From contig NZ_JACHIO010000031.1 of the NCBI RefSeq assembly GCF_014203225.1, positions 1 through 54,581 on the forward strand: a stretch of DNA of 54,581 bases, written 5' to 3'. Below the pieces are notes generated by a model that saw nothing but the letters and a program-made list of their open reading frames with translations, searched no databases and was not told the origin of the DNA. A program made the position numbers and the translations under genes. Numbering within the stretch: the stretch's first letter is position 1; each line of letters begins with the position of its first letter. This document shows, one piece after another, positions 16,379-25,989 of this stretch. The stretch comes from Granulicella mallensis. Lineage in GTDB: Bacteria; Acidobacteriota; Terriglobia; Terriglobales; Acidobacteriaceae.

Positions 16379-18412
16379 ATGATTTGGCGGACGTTACGCA
16401 GACTCGGTATGTCGGTTGTATTTTTGGGAATCATGCCCACCGCGATGCACGCGGTAACGTGGTTTCCTTTGGGCCCCTATGGTGGCTATGCCCGCTCGTT
16501 TGCGGCGGACCCCAGTAACTCCAGGCATCTTTATCTGGGCACGGCTACCGGCTGGCTGTATGAGTCCATGGATGGTGGCGCAAAGTGGGCACGCGTATCG
16601 CGCATCGACAAGCGCGACGACCTGGTGCTCGACCACATCCTGATCGATCCCCGGAACCCGAAGCACCTGATGGTGGGCGCCTTCGAGGTCGGTCATACCG
16701 ATGGCGGTTTGTACATCAGCGAGGATGGCGGCAGGAACTGGTATGCGCAGGCCGAGATGCGCGGACAGTCGATCCGTTCGATGGCCCAGTCCTTGTCCGA
16801 TCCGGATGTAATTGTTGCAGGCACGCTGCAGGGCATCTACCGCAGCACGGATAATGGCAAGCACTGGGCACTGATCAGCCCCGAGGGAAGCAAGGAGATC
16901 CACGAGGTGGAGTCCCTGGCGATCGATCCCGTGAACCCCAAGATTATTTATGCAGGAACGTGGCATCTGCCCTGGAAGACGGTGGATGGCGGCGAGCATT
17001 GGGACAATATCAAGAAGGGCCTTATCGATGACTCGGATGTCTTTTCGATCATCATCGACCCTGCGAAGTCCCATGTCGTTTATGCGAGTGCCTGCTCGGG
17101 CATCTACAAGAGCCTGGATGCGGGGGCAGAGTTCAAGAAGATCCAGGGGATTCCGTCCACCGCACGCAGGACGCGAAAGCTGCTGCAGGACCCCGCCAAT
17201 CCCGAGACGGTCTATGCAGGCACGACAGAGGGCTTGTACCGCACGCAGGATGGTGGCAAGACCTTTTCACTCATGACCGGGCCAGACATTGTCGTGAACG
17301 ATATTTATGTAGACCCGAAGAACCCCAGTCATGTTTTGCTGGCAACCGATCGGGGTGGCGTGTTGAGCAGCGAAGATTCAGCCACCAGCTTCGTTGCGTC
17401 GAATGCGGGCTTTTCCACGCAGCAGGTGACGTCCTTTGCGATGGACTCTCATAACAGGGCCAGAATTTACGTAGGCGTGGCGAACGGCAAGGAGATTGGG
17501 GGCGTCTTTGAGAGCCTCGACGGCGGCATACGGTGGGAGCAGCAGAGTGTCGGCCTTGGTGGCCGCGATGTCTTCAGCCTGGTTTCGACGCCTGAAGGAA
17601 CGCTGCTTGCGGGAACGGCACACGGTATCTTCCGGCTTGGAGATTCGGGCTGGACGGATTCCGGAGCGCTGCTTCAACCGGCGGCAGCCCCGATTGTAAA
17701 AGCTAAGACGGCAGCCAAGTCGAAAGCAGCGCATGCGCCGCAGAAGCGGACGGTAGCGGCCAAGAGCACGGCTCGGGCGAAAAAGCCCGCTGTCGTAGCT
17801 GGACCTCCGAATTTCAGTGCGATTGTTTACTCTCTCTCTGAAGACGATGACATTGTCTATGCGGGAACCTCTGAAGGGCTGCTGCGTGGTGAGAACGATG
17901 GGCATACCTGGACACCGATCGCTTCTCTACATCTCCCCGATCCGCACTTCGTCGCCGCTGTGAAGTCGACGATCATGGTTGCCGGGTTGAAGAATATTGA
18001 GCTGTCGACGGATGCAGGCGCAACCTGGAGTACGGTCAGCCTGCCGGAAGACCTGACGCAGATTGCGACGATCGCGGTGGACGGGCAGGAGGGGCTCTGG
18101 GTCGGAGGCCAGGCGGGTGTGTTCTGCTCGACGGACCATGGGCAATCGTGGAAGACCCTGCCTAACCTCTATGTAAAGGATGTGGCCGGTGTCTTCTACG
18201 ACGCAGCCAATCACCGCGTCCTGGTGGCATCCGGGAGCTCCACGTTCTCCTTTGGCGTCAGTGTGCCGGACCATAAGATCAGTTATTGGGAGAGCGGCTG
18301 GAACCTGCGATTTGTTCGCCCGGTGGGCGATCACCTGATCGGCGCGACGATGTTTGACGGGATGGTGGTGCAGCCCCAGATGGTCGTGTCCGAGATTTCG
18401 TCGACGAAGTAA
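16379..18412 (+). CDS. Secreted Asp-box (BNR/VPS10-type) beta-propeller protein
   Basis: A 677-residue exported protein built from propeller repeats of the BNR/Asp-box and YCF48/sortilin type. The signature S-x-D-x-G-x-x-W recurs as SMDGGAKW, SEDGGRNW, STDNGKHW, SLDGGIRW, STDAGATW and STDHGQSW, usually after a DPxNPxxxYAGT strand. A signal peptide covers about residues 1-25. Around residues 440-475 the propeller is interrupted by a Lys/Ala-rich, probably disordered linker (KAKTAAKSKAAHA and similar), dividing it into two unequal blocks. Such proteins act in the periplasm or outside the cell as binding or hydrolase-like scaffolds. No enzyme function can be assigned. It stands alone between the OmpA-like pair and mqnE. 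Confidence 0.85.
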   Translation: MIWRTLRRLGMSVVFLGIMPTAMHAVTWFPLGPYGGYARSFAADPSNSRHLYLGTATGWLYESMDGGAKWARVSRIDKRDDLVLDHILIDPRNPKHLMVGAFEVGHTDGGLYISEDGGRNWYAQAEMRGQSIRSMAQSLSDPDVIVAGTLQGIYRSTDNGKHWALISPEGSKEIHEVESLAIDPVNPKIIYAGTWHLPWKTVDGGEHWDNIKKGLIDDSDVFSIIIDPAKSHVVYASACSGIYKSLDAGAEFKKIQGIPSTARRTRKLLQDPANPETVYAGTTEGLYRTQDGGKTFSLMTGPDIVVNDIYVDPKNPSHVLLATDRGGVLSSEDSATSFVASNAGFSTQQVTSFAMDSHNRARIYVGVANGKEIGGVFESLDGGIRWEQQSVGLGGRDVFSLVSTPEGTLLAGTAHGIFRLGDSGWTDSGALLQPAAAPIVKAKTAAKSKAAHAPQKRTVAAKSTARAKKPAVVAGPPNFSAIVYSLSEDDDIVYAGTSEGLLRGENDGHTWTPIASLHLPDPHFVAAVKSTIMVAGLKNIELSTDAGATWSTVSLPEDLTQIATIAVDGQEGLWVGGQAGVFCSTDHGQSWKTLPNLYVKDVAGVFYDAANHRVLVASGSSTFSFGVSVPDHKISYWESGWNLRFVRPVGDHLIGATMFDGMVVQPQMVVSEISSTK

Positions 18413-18426
18413 GAGGGTTAGAAGGT

Positions 18427-18548
18427 GCCGGAACCCTGGGGCAGGTGTTCAAGAAGATGAGCGCTGTAAGCGCGGTGTAGCGTGCAGCCACGATAGATCG
18501 CCCCTTCAGGGCTCTAGCTTCTTTCAATCCGCAACCCAGGGTTCCGGC
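18427..18548. repeat. Palindromic repeat block with 14-bp outer arms
   Basis: GCCGGAACCCTGGG (18427-18440) and CCCAGGGTTCCGGC (18535-18548) are exact reverse complements. Inside lies GCGCTGTAAGCGC, related to the repeat at 13772. Just downstream is a second small hairpin with GGCGAGC/GCTCGCC arms. The block fills most of the 240-bp gap before mqnE. Confidence 0.7.
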
Positions 18549-18652
18549 GACACGGCGAGCAAAAGCGCTCGCCGGCCGCCTCCGCCTTGGGCTGGGATAT
18601 ACCGCCCCTTTGGGGCTGACTTTTCGACTCTCGATCGCCCCGGAGGTCTAGA

Positions 18653-19813
18653 ATGAATGTGATGAACACCGAAGCTATCAGCAACCGTCCGCGCCATTCC
18701 TTCCAGACCGACGATCCGGCCTTAGAGCCGATCGCGGACAAGGTTCAGCGCGGCGAGCGGCTGAGCTTTGAAGACGGGGTCGCGCTGTATCGCAGCGGCG
18801 ACATCCTGGCCGTGGGCTGGATGGCAAATCTCGTTCGCGAGCGGATGCATGGCGATCTTGCTTACTTCAACGTGAACCGCCATATCAATCCGACGAATGT
18901 CTGTGTTGCCTCCTGCCGCCTGTGTGCGTTTGGGCGCAAGAAGGGCGCAGCCGATACCTACACGATGGCGCTCGAAGAGGCCTGGGAGACTGCGGGCAAG
19001 GGATTGACCGAGGCGGTGACGGAGTTTCATATTGTTGGCGGCCTGCATCCGGACCTTCCGTTTGAATACTTTATGGACCTGGTCAGCGGCTTGAAGGAGC
19101 GCTATCCGCAGGTCCACATCAAGGCCTTCACAATGGTGGAGATTGCGTTTCTCGCCAAGCGGGGCAAGATGACGATCGAAGAGGCCCTTGATCGCATGAA
19201 GGTTGCGGGTGTGGACTCCTGCCCCGGCGGCGGCGCGGAGATCTTCGCGGACCGTGTGCGGCACATCATCTGCGATCACAAGATCGATGGCGGTGAATGG
19301 CTCGAGACCGCGCGGCTTACGCACAAGGCGGGGCTGCGGTCGAATGCGACGATGCTCTACGGGCACATTGAGAACGATGAAGATCGTGTCGATCATCTGT
19401 TGAAGCTGCGTGCGGTGCAGGACGAGACTGGCGGCTTCCAGACGTTTATTCCGCTGAGCTTCCATCCGGAGAACACGGCTTTGGGGCATCTGCCGAAGTC
19501 GACCGGCATGACGGACATCCGGCAGATTGCCGTGAGCCGTCTGCTGCTGGACAACTTCGCGCATATCAAGAGCTACTGGCAGATGGTGACGCCGAAGATG
19601 GCGCAGATCTCGCTGCGCTTCGGCGCGGACGATATCGACGGCACGGTGGTGGAAGAGAAGATCTACCATGATGCCGGTGCGAAGACCCCGCAGGGATTAC
19701 GGCGGCAGGATCTTGTACGCCTTATTACCGAGGCTGGTCGCGTGCCGTACGAGCGCGACACGCTGTATCGCGCGGTGACGCGCACTGAGGATAGCTTTAC
19801 AGTTGCGGTCTAG
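18653..19813 (+). CDS. mqnE: Aminofutalosine synthase (radical SAM, menaquinone synthesis)
   Basis: Radical SAM enzyme of 386 residues in the futalosine pathway to menaquinone. MqnE joins SAM and carboxyvinyl-oxybenzoate to give aminofutalosine. The [4Fe-4S] motif is C84-x3-C88-x2-C91 (CVASCRLC), preceded by NRHINPTNV and followed by EFHIVGGLHPDLP, both typical of MqnE. ATG 18653 has GGAGG six to seven bases upstream. The TAG stop directly abuts the 111-bp palindromic element at 19813, whose first base is the G of the stop codon. No other mqn gene is in the window. MqnC is the closest alternative, but the His-Val-Gly-Gly-Leu-His signature favours MqnE. Confidence 0.93.
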   Translation: MNVMNTEAISNRPRHSFQTDDPALEPIADKVQRGERLSFEDGVALYRSGDILAVGWMANLVRERMHGDLAYFNVNRHINPTNVCVASCRLCAFGRKKGAADTYTMALEEAWETAGKGLTEAVTEFHIVGGLHPDLPFEYFMDLVSGLKERYPQVHIKAFTMVEIAFLAKRGKMTIEEALDRMKVAGVDSCPGGGAEIFADRVRHIICDHKIDGGEWLETARLTHKAGLRSNATMLYGHIENDEDRVDHLLKLRAVQDETGGFQTFIPLSFHPENTALGHLPKSTGMTDIRQIAVSRLLLDNFAHIKSYWQMVTPKMAQISLRFGADDIDGTVVEEKIYHDAGAKTPQGLRRQDLVRLITEAGRVPYERDTLYRAVTRTEDSFTVAV

Positions 19814-19923
19814 AGCAGAATCCCTATTACTACGCCTCGGAAAGAGCATAGGAGCGGTACTTTTCTTGGGGAAAAGTGCCCTTCAAATGATCGCCATCGG
19901 GTATATCTATAGAGATTCTGCTT
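19813..19923 (+). mobile_element. 111-bp imperfect palindrome, MITE-like copy A
   Basis: It begins GAGCAGAATCCCTAT and ends ATAGAGATTCTGCTT, giving complementary ends. It is flanked by TA on both sides (19811-19812, 19924-19925). A central hairpin ACTTTTC/GAAAAGT sits exactly at the middle. A second 111-bp copy lies at 25990-26100 on the minus strand with the same architecture. It starts in the stop codon of mqnE. Confidence 0.6.
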
Positions 19924-19947
19924 TAATCCTTTTGGGTGAGGCGAGCG

Positions 19948-21132
19948 GTGGAACTTGTCGCGGGTGTGGCTCAGGACGTAGGCCGTAAGACTCCTACGCG
20001 ATGGGAGGCCGCTCTCTTTGCCCTCAAAGTCTGGATCTTGCGTGCGCAACGTGGCGTATACGATCTTGGCTATACGGCTCGCCGCTGGCCGGTCGAGAGA
20101 TATCCCCAGGAAGAATGGCGGTCAAACTACGAGTTGCGTTCGCATCTCTGGTCCGATGCGGACCGGCGTGAGCGGCGGTTTGAGCTTGGCAAGGTGGAAA
20201 ATCTGCGCAGGGCCTGCCTGCGTTTAAACGGCGTTGTGATTGAGGCCGGGGGAACTTTCAGCTTCTGGCAGCAGGTGGGCAAAGCCAGTAAACGCAAGGG
20301 ATTCGTTACAGGCAGGATGCTGCAGCAGGGCTGTGTCGTTCCGGCGATTGGTGGCGGGCTATGCCAGCTTTCGAATGCGCTTTATGGTCTTGCTCTGAGG
20401 AGTGGTTGCGAGATCGTTGAGCGTCATGCGCACTCCGCGAAGATGCCGAATGCTCCGATCCACGACGCGACTGTGGCCTGGAATTACATCGACCTTCGCT
20501 TTCGCGTGGGTGAGAGGACGCGTATCAAAGTATGGATGAGTGGCGAGGAACTGATCGTCGAGTGGCAGACTGCTTCTTCCGTCGCGGCTGTGACTTCAAC
20601 CTTCGTGCCACTGGATCAGATCGTTGGCGTACGTGCTGCGCGGCAGGTACAAAGCTGTGCCAGTTGTGATGTGACGGATTGCTTCCGTCATGAGACACCG
20701 CAATCTGCCGTGATGTCCGAAGAGTGTATGGCTTATCTGGTTGATCTCTGTTCGCCTGAGTTCGAGGCGTATGTTCAGCGGAGTCGCAGGGTTGGTGACG
20801 TCTTTGCGCGGGCAACGAAAGCCGAAGAAGCGGAGCGCATGGCGGCGAGGCTTGCGCAGACGCTGCGTCCTGAGGTGACTCATCTCTGTGTGAGCCGGAG
20901 TCTGCTGTCCTGGTTGTGGCGCATGGGCGTGATGGGTGGTCGCACGTTCGACGTGCTGATGACAACTGAATCTGCGCAGGCTGCGGATCGGGCTACAGGT
21001 CGGGCTACAGATCGAGGGCTGAGCCGGGATGAGGAAGAGGCACTGAAGGCGGCGCATCGGCTGGTCACTCTGGAAGAGGTGGGGGATGCGCCAACCGGCC
21101 AATCCAGGATCGCGAAGATGGTCAGCGCATGA
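19948..21132 (+). CDS. VanW-family protein
   Basis: About 394 residues with a VanW domain. Recognisable pieces are VENLRRACLRLNG, the GGTFSFWQQVG block, the highly conserved GGGLCQLSNALYGLAL, ERHAHSAKMP, and DATVAWNYIDLRF. VanW proteins accompany some glycopeptide-resistance and envelope genes. Their biochemical role is unknown. I chose GTG 19948 because GTGAGG lies six bases before it. GTG 19936 is the longer alternative. The C-terminal part has a Cys cluster (SCASCDVTDC) that may bind a metal. The gene ends in a 4-bp ATGA overlap with the next acetyltransferase, so the two are translationally coupled. Confidence 0.82.
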   Translation: MELVAGVAQDVGRKTPTRWEAALFALKVWILRAQRGVYDLGYTARRWPVERYPQEEWRSNYELRSHLWSDADRRERRFELGKVENLRRACLRLNGVVIEAGGTFSFWQQVGKASKRKGFVTGRMLQQGCVVPAIGGGLCQLSNALYGLALRSGCEIVERHAHSAKMPNAPIHDATVAWNYIDLRFRVGERTRIKVWMSGEELIVEWQTASSVAAVTSTFVPLDQIVGVRAARQVQSCASCDVTDCFRHETPQSAVMSEECMAYLVDLCSPEFEAYVQRSRRVGDVFARATKAEEAERMAARLAQTLRPEVTHLCVSRSLLSWLWRMGVMGGRTFDVLMTTESAQAADRATGRATDRGLSRDEEEALKAAHRLVTLEEVGDAPTGQSRIAKMVSA

Positions 21133-21587
21133 TCGATTGCGTGTTGCGGGGATATCTTAAGGGTGATCTCGAAGCGATGTTCCGGCTCGATGAGGTCTGT
21201 TTCGCGTCGCAGTTTCGGTTCACGCGCGAGATGATGCGGCACTCTGCCGAAGCTTCAGTGGCGCGCGTTGTGGTGGCGGAAAAAGACAAGGAGCTCGTCG
21301 GTTTCTGCATTGCTCATGTCGAGCAGGAGAACATGGGATACGTTGTGACACTGGATGTCGATCCTTCGTATAGACGGAACGGTGTTGCACGCCTGCTCAT
21401 GAAGTGCCTGGAAGCAGAGTGCAGGGACGCGGGTTGTCTTTCGATGTGGCTGCATGCATATACGGAGAACTCTGCGGCGATTCGTTTCTATGAACGGATG
21501 GGGTATAGGTTTCTGCACATCGATGAGGATTTTTATGGTGAGGGAAGCGACGCGAGGGTGTACATCCGCGCGCTGAACCCTGCTTAG
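21129..21587 (+). CDS. GNAT-family N-acetyltransferase, RimI-like
   Basis: A 152-residue Gcn5-related acetyltransferase that uses acetyl-CoA to acetylate an amine or protein N-terminus. The strand VVTLDVDPSYR is followed by the acetyl-CoA loop RRNGVARLL, and the C-terminal NSAAIRFYERMGYRF motif is typical of RimI-like proteins. Its start overlaps the VanW stop by 4 bp. A second, better RimI candidate sits beside tsaB at 32852, so this copy more likely acts on another target, perhaps related to the VanW partner. It converges with the minus-strand PepSY gene only 8 bp downstream. Confidence 0.85.
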   Translation: MIDCVLRGYLKGDLEAMFRLDEVCFASQFRFTREMMRHSAEASVARVVVAEKDKELVGFCIAHVEQENMGYVVTLDVDPSYRRNGVARLLMKCLEAECRDAGCLSMWLHAYTENSAAIRFYERMGYRFLHIDEDFYGEGSDARVYIRALNPA

Positions 21588-21595
21588 AAGTTTGC

Positions 21596-22999
21596 TCAGG
21601 CATCGATCGCATTGAGCCCCAACCATCTCTGAGCTGCTGGCAAGCGGCGCAGTAGAAAGCGCTCCGCGAGTGCGACGAGAACCATTGAGCCGCCGAGAAA
21701 TGGGAAATAGAGTCCGAAGGCGATCAGTAGGGCGATGAGCCCTGCGGAGAAACGAACGCGACGAATCGGTGTGGGGGCACCGAGTACTCCCTCTGGCTTG
21801 CGGCGACGCCACATCACCAGGCCGCTTAGGCTGAGTGTAACCAGTCCGGCAGTGGTGAAGAGACCGAGCATCTGATTCGCCAGTCCGAAGAGCTGGCCCT
21901 CATGCGCAGCGATGCCAGTACCTATGACCCGGTCCAGCCAGGGCTTGGAGTGAAAGTCGGTGCGTGCGAGGATGGCTCCGGTCGTGGGGTTGAGAGTGAG
22001 GTCGACACGAAGTGGACGATCACGCGTGTCGGACTTCGCCGTCCAGTTTCCGCCGGGCTTTGTGGGAGGAGAGACCAGGACAGGATTGGCAAGGCCGAGC
22101 GGTGCGACGGTGGCGACCATCCTGTCGATAGCAAGATATGAGTCTGCTGCAAGGGCGCTGTCGTGATGAGATACAGGAGCGGGATTCTCTCTCATATCCA
22201 TACCTGGCATGCTGGACATATCGCTGTTGCTGTTGCTCGCGTGCAAGGCGCGAGTTGCGATGATGTCGGCGCTGCTCGTGGTCCAATCCTGTTTCACTGC
22301 GTGTCCATTGCTGAGATGTCTGGCGGCTTTGAGATACGCTCCCCAGCTCTTGGCCCAGGGGAGCCCGGTAAAGAGCAGGAAGAGCGCGAAGAATGAGACG
22401 TAGATTCCGGTGACGGCGTGGATGTCTCGCCAGAAGATGCGCTGGCCCTGACGAAGGCGAGGATAGAGCACGCCCGCGAGACCTTTGGCATTAGCTGGCC
22501 ACCAAAGGAAGAGGCCGGTCAGGATCATGACGACGGCCCATGAGGCAGCGAGCTCAACGATCCATGAGCCGTATCTTCCGATGAGCAGTTCGCCGTGAAG
22601 GCGAGAGACGAAGTTGTCGATGCGCTTGTCTTCGTCGTCCGTCTTGAGCACCTGGAGCGTACGAGGGTCTATGTAAATGCGGAACTCGTGCAGGTCTTTG
22701 TCGACGAGCACTTGTGCGGGCGAGTATGGAGTAAAGGGCAATTGGTAGGCATGAAGCCGGGAGCCGGGAATCGTTGCCAGCGCGGCTCGCACTTGAGCAT
22801 TAACCGAGGCTTCCGGGCCTGTGGTGGAGAGGTGATTGTAGGGCTGGTCGAGCCACTGTTGAATCTGCGGATGAAAGAGGAAGATCGTGCCGGTGATCGA
22901 AAGCCACAGGACGAACGGAATGCAGAAGAGGCCGGCATAGAAGTGCCAGCGCCAGACGATGCGATGATCTAAACCTTTTGAGGCAGGTGCGGTCGGCAT
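21596..22999 (-). CDS. PepSY-associated inner-membrane protein with Met/His-rich loop
   Basis: A 467-residue membrane protein of the PepSY-TM (iron-regulated membrane protein) family. It has a helix near residues 20-43, PepSY-like periplasmic segments, helices near 145-168, 195-215 and 375-397, and a C-terminal helical pair. Such proteins pair with TonB receptors and are thought to act as ferric reductases or metal-uptake helpers. Between residues 258 and 280 lies a Met/His-rich stretch (MSSMPGMDM, then SHHD) like copper-binding loops. It follows the TonB receptor by 53 bp on the same strand, so they probably form one transcript. The metal is inferred, not shown. Confidence 0.85.
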   Translation of the reverse strand: MPTAPASKGLDHRIVWRWHFYAGLFCIPFVLWLSITGTIFLFHPQIQQWLDQPYNHLSTTGPEASVNAQVRAALATIPGSRLHAYQLPFTPYSPAQVLVDKDLHEFRIYIDPRTLQVLKTDDEDKRIDNFVSRLHGELLIGRYGSWIVELAASWAVVMILTGLFLWWPANAKGLAGVLYPRLRQGQRIFWRDIHAVTGIYVSFFALFLLFTGLPWAKSWGAYLKAARHLSNGHAVKQDWTTSSADIIATRALHASNSNSDMSSMPGMDMRENPAPVSHHDSALAADSYLAIDRMVATVAPLGLANPVLVSPPTKPGGNWTAKSDTRDRPLRVDLTLNPTTGAILARTDFHSKPWLDRVIGTGIAAHEGQLFGLANQMLGLFTTAGLVTLSLSGLVMWRRRKPEGVLGAPTPIRRVRFSAGLIALLIAFGLYFPFLGGSMVLVALAERFLLRRLPAAQRWLGLNAIDA

Positions 23000-23052
23000 A
23001 GGGTGTCTCCGTCCGGTTGAGCCGGCCCAAGGGCCGACTCAACCAGCCTGGC

Positions 23053-25908
23053 TTAGAAGCTCAATCGAACGGCAAGTTGAATGCTTCGGGGATCCCCAAC
23101 TGCTGTTGCCTGTCCAAAGGTAGCGTTGGGTTTGGTCGGATAGTTGCCCGTGCCGAAGGTACCGTTCGGGATCATGTCGTTGCGATGGTTGAGCGCATTG
23201 AAGGCCTCGGCCATGCCTTCCAGCTTGACTCGCTCCGTTAGCGAGAAGGTGCGGCTGAGACGCGAGTTCAGGCTGAAGAAGTCAAAGCCAGTGCCTGTAT
23301 TGCGGCCGATGACGGCTCCCGGGAGCGCCTCCGTGCAAGGGTTCAAGCCTCCATTCGCCGTGAGGCTGAAGCCCGCGGCGCAGGGTCTTTGCGCAGTCGC
23401 CTGTTTGGTATTTGCGCCGGTGGTGACGTTGAAAGGTAGGCGCGAGTAGTACTGCAGGATTCCTCCGAGCCGCCAGCCGTGTGTCACGTGATCGACCCAG
23501 CTGTTAGAGGGCTTGGTGGATGAGGTCAGGCTTGCATCGAAGACGAGGCGATGACGCTGGTCGTCGTCGGAACGGCCACGGTCTTCGCGCAGATTGAAGT
23601 TGTTGATGGGGGCGCTGAAGAAGAACTCGCTGATATTGTCGATTGCCTTGGAGTAGGTGTAGGAGAGCCGTGCAGAGCCCCAGGGCAAAGGGCGCTGCTG
23701 CAGTGAAACTTCCAGCGCGTCGAAGTACGAATCGAAGGCTGAGCTGTAGGGCTTGATGTTGCCGCGCGTTGGATCGGGCCGCGTTCCATCGAGGTTGATG
23801 TTGGTGTTGATCGACCCGATGAGATGTTCGCCGCGCAGGTGCTGGTAGCTAATGCCCAATGTCTCGGTCTTTAGAATCTGCTGCTCGATCTCCAGACTTG
23901 CCTGTTGGGAGAAAGGATTTTGGATGTTGGGATTCATCGTGGAGTAGTTTTCGACCGCTCCCGCTGGTGGAGCAATGGCTACGTCGGGAAATACAGGAGC
24001 TCCTGCCTGTCCGGGAGAGAAGGTATAGCTCAGCAGGGCTGCTTGATTGGGGTCGGTTGTGTTGTGTGCCGAGAGCAGTGCGTTGGCCAGGGGACGCAGT
24101 GGAATGCGGTCGTAGAAGAGGCCATAGCTGCCGCGCACTACGGTTTCGCGATTGGCATAGGGCGCCCATGCGAAACCGATACGAGGCGAGACGTTGCCGG
24201 TATTGGTGTTGATCGTATGCAGGAACTCAAGGTCGTACCGGACTCCGGCGTTCAACGTGAAGGACGGGGAAATCTTCCACTCGTCCTGCGCGTAGAACCC
24301 GACGTTGGGATTGCTCTGCTGGACTGTGGGTATGCCGAAGTTCTGGGTGTAGCCCTGCGAGATATAGGTGCCGCTGAGAAAGGTCGCGAGGGAAGAGAAG
24401 GTGTAGGAGCCGCGCAACGACTGCGGAAATGTGATGGTGTCGTCGTTGTAGAGGAAGTCCATGCCGGCTTTGAAGGTGTGTGCTCCACGCTCCATCACCA
24501 GGTTGTCTACGACCTCGCCCAGATAATTGAGTCGTGCCGTGGGCGAAGAGACGGAGCGTCCGAAGGTGGCTACTCCGGAGATCGTCACCACCGGGCCGAC
24601 CTGATCGTTCGGCGGTGCGTTCAGGCTGTCGTAGATGAACTGTCCGCGCGTCTCGTTGAAGGTTCGCGACGATAGCGTAGCAATGTTGCTGACGGCCACC
24701 GTATGGTTGGTGTCGAAGACGGAGGTGCCGTTGCTCACAGCATTGAGGCTTCCAGCACCCCTAGCGTTAAGACTGCTGAGTTTGTAGTAGCTGTATCGCA
24801 CATTGAGCTGATCGTTGGGGCTAAAGCGATGGTCGGCGCGCAGAAACGCGGTGTCTGTATGCAGCGTTGTGGGATAGAGAGTGGTCGGCCCTGTTCCAAC
24901 TGTGAGCAGGGGAGCCTGATAGCCGACAGCTTGCAGCCGCGCGTTGATCGTGACGGCGTTCGCCGGCGTGATGGTGATGATGCCATCGGTGCGCAGGCGC
25001 TGCTCTTCAAAGTTGCCGAAGAGGAAGGTGCGGTCTTTCCGCAGAGGGCCTGACAGGCTTGCGCCATACTGCCCTTGTGTAATCGGCAGGTTGCTGCCCG
25101 AGAGCGCATTGTCTGCATTCAAGCGCTGGTTGCGCAGAAAGCCATAGGCCGTTCCGTGGAGCTGGTTGGTGCCGCTCTTGGTGATGAGGTTGAAGTACCC
25201 TCCGAGAGCGCGGCCGAACTCCGCCTGCCCTCCCGAGGTAACGACCTGGAACTCGCGCACCACGTCCAGGCTGAAGACGTTTCCGGCTACGCCGGCGGCA
25301 TCGTCGTTGTCCGAGAGGCCATCGACGACGAAGCTGTTGGAGAAGTTCCGCTGGCTGTTGACGGAGTATCCCTGGCCTGCAACCTCGGAGGTCTCCGCGA
25401 GAGTTTGTGTGCTGGCTGTATTGGTCGGCGACACGCCGGGCAGCAGGAGAGCGATGTCGAGATAGTTGCGGCCTTCAAACGGAAGATTGGCGGCCTCGGT
25501 CTGCGAGATCGTTCCTGCAATCTGGCTGCGATCGGCTTCGAGGACAGGCGACTCTGCGGTGACAGTTACAGCTTCCGTGGAACCTGCTGTAAGGGTGACG
25601 GGAAGGTTGAAGGCCGCACCAATGGTGAGAGTAAGGGTCGCGTTGGCGTCTGCGAAGCCTGTGTGGTGAATCGTTACCTGGTATTGGCCGACCTGGAGAT
25701 AGGGAAAGCGGAAACGTCCGGCGGCGTCGGTTTCGGCTTTGGTTGCGACGTTGGTGGCTGTGGCTCGTGCGGTTACGGTTGCGTCGCGAATCATGGCTCC
25801 GGTGGAGTCGTTTACTCGTCCGGAGAGCGAGGCGTTGTTGATCGTCTCCTGCGCAGCAAGGCAGGGGATGAGAAGGGATAACAGAAAGAGGGATAAAAAC
25901 CGGTACAC
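23053..25908 (-). CDS. TonB-dependent receptor with carboxypeptidase-regulatory-like N-domain (possible metal uptake)
   Basis: Outer-membrane receptor of about 951 residues. GTG 25908 is best supported, with GGAGG six bases before it, and gives the signal peptide MYRFLSLFLLSLLIPCLAAQ. The frame runs to a GTG at 25938. After the signal come a CarboxypepD_reg-like beta-sandwich (SLSGRVNDSTGAMIRDATV, GRFRFPYLQVGQYQV), a plug domain (LPFEGRNYLDIALLLPGVSP) and a long barrel ending in the aromatic terminus RLSF. Substrates cross it using TonB energy. The Cys/His-rich protein upstream and the PepSY protein with a Met/His loop downstream suggest a metal or metal chelate. A 111-bp palindrome lies in its 5' region. 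Confidence 0.9.
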   Translation of the reverse strand: MYRFLSLFLLSLLIPCLAAQETINNASLSGRVNDSTGAMIRDATVTARATATNVATKAETDAAGRFRFPYLQVGQYQVTIHHTGFADANATLTLTIGAAFNLPVTLTAGSTEAVTVTAESPVLEADRSQIAGTISQTEAANLPFEGRNYLDIALLLPGVSPTNTASTQTLAETSEVAGQGYSVNSQRNFSNSFVVDGLSDNDDAAGVAGNVFSLDVVREFQVVTSGGQAEFGRALGGYFNLITKSGTNQLHGTAYGFLRNQRLNADNALSGSNLPITQGQYGASLSGPLRKDRTFLFGNFEEQRLRTDGIITITPANAVTINARLQAVGYQAPLLTVGTGPTTLYPTTLHTDTAFLRADHRFSPNDQLNVRYSYYKLSSLNARGAGSLNAVSNGTSVFDTNHTVAVSNIATLSSRTFNETRGQFIYDSLNAPPNDQVGPVVTISGVATFGRSVSSPTARLNYLGEVVDNLVMERGAHTFKAGMDFLYNDDTITFPQSLRGSYTFSSLATFLSGTYISQGYTQNFGIPTVQQSNPNVGFYAQDEWKISPSFTLNAGVRYDLEFLHTINTNTGNVSPRIGFAWAPYANRETVVRGSYGLFYDRIPLRPLANALLSAHNTTDPNQAALLSYTFSPGQAGAPVFPDVAIAPPAGAVENYSTMNPNIQNPFSQQASLEIEQQILKTETLGISYQHLRGEHLIGSINTNINLDGTRPDPTRGNIKPYSSAFDSYFDALEVSLQQRPLPWGSARLSYTYSKAIDNISEFFFSAPINNFNLREDRGRSDDDQRHRLVFDASLTSSTKPSNSWVDHVTHGWRLGGILQYYSRLPFNVTTGANTKQATAQRPCAAGFSLTANGGLNPCTEALPGAVIGRNTGTGFDFFSLNSRLSRTFSLTERVKLEGMAEAFNALNHRNDMIPNGTFGTGNYPTKPNATFGQATAVGDPRSIQLAVRLSF

Positions 25909-25989
25909 GTTCGTCCTCCATGGGACAGCGGAGCGCACGACAAGGCGCGGCCGCGAAAGTTCTTCAGTTGCGATGAAAAGGGAGAACTA

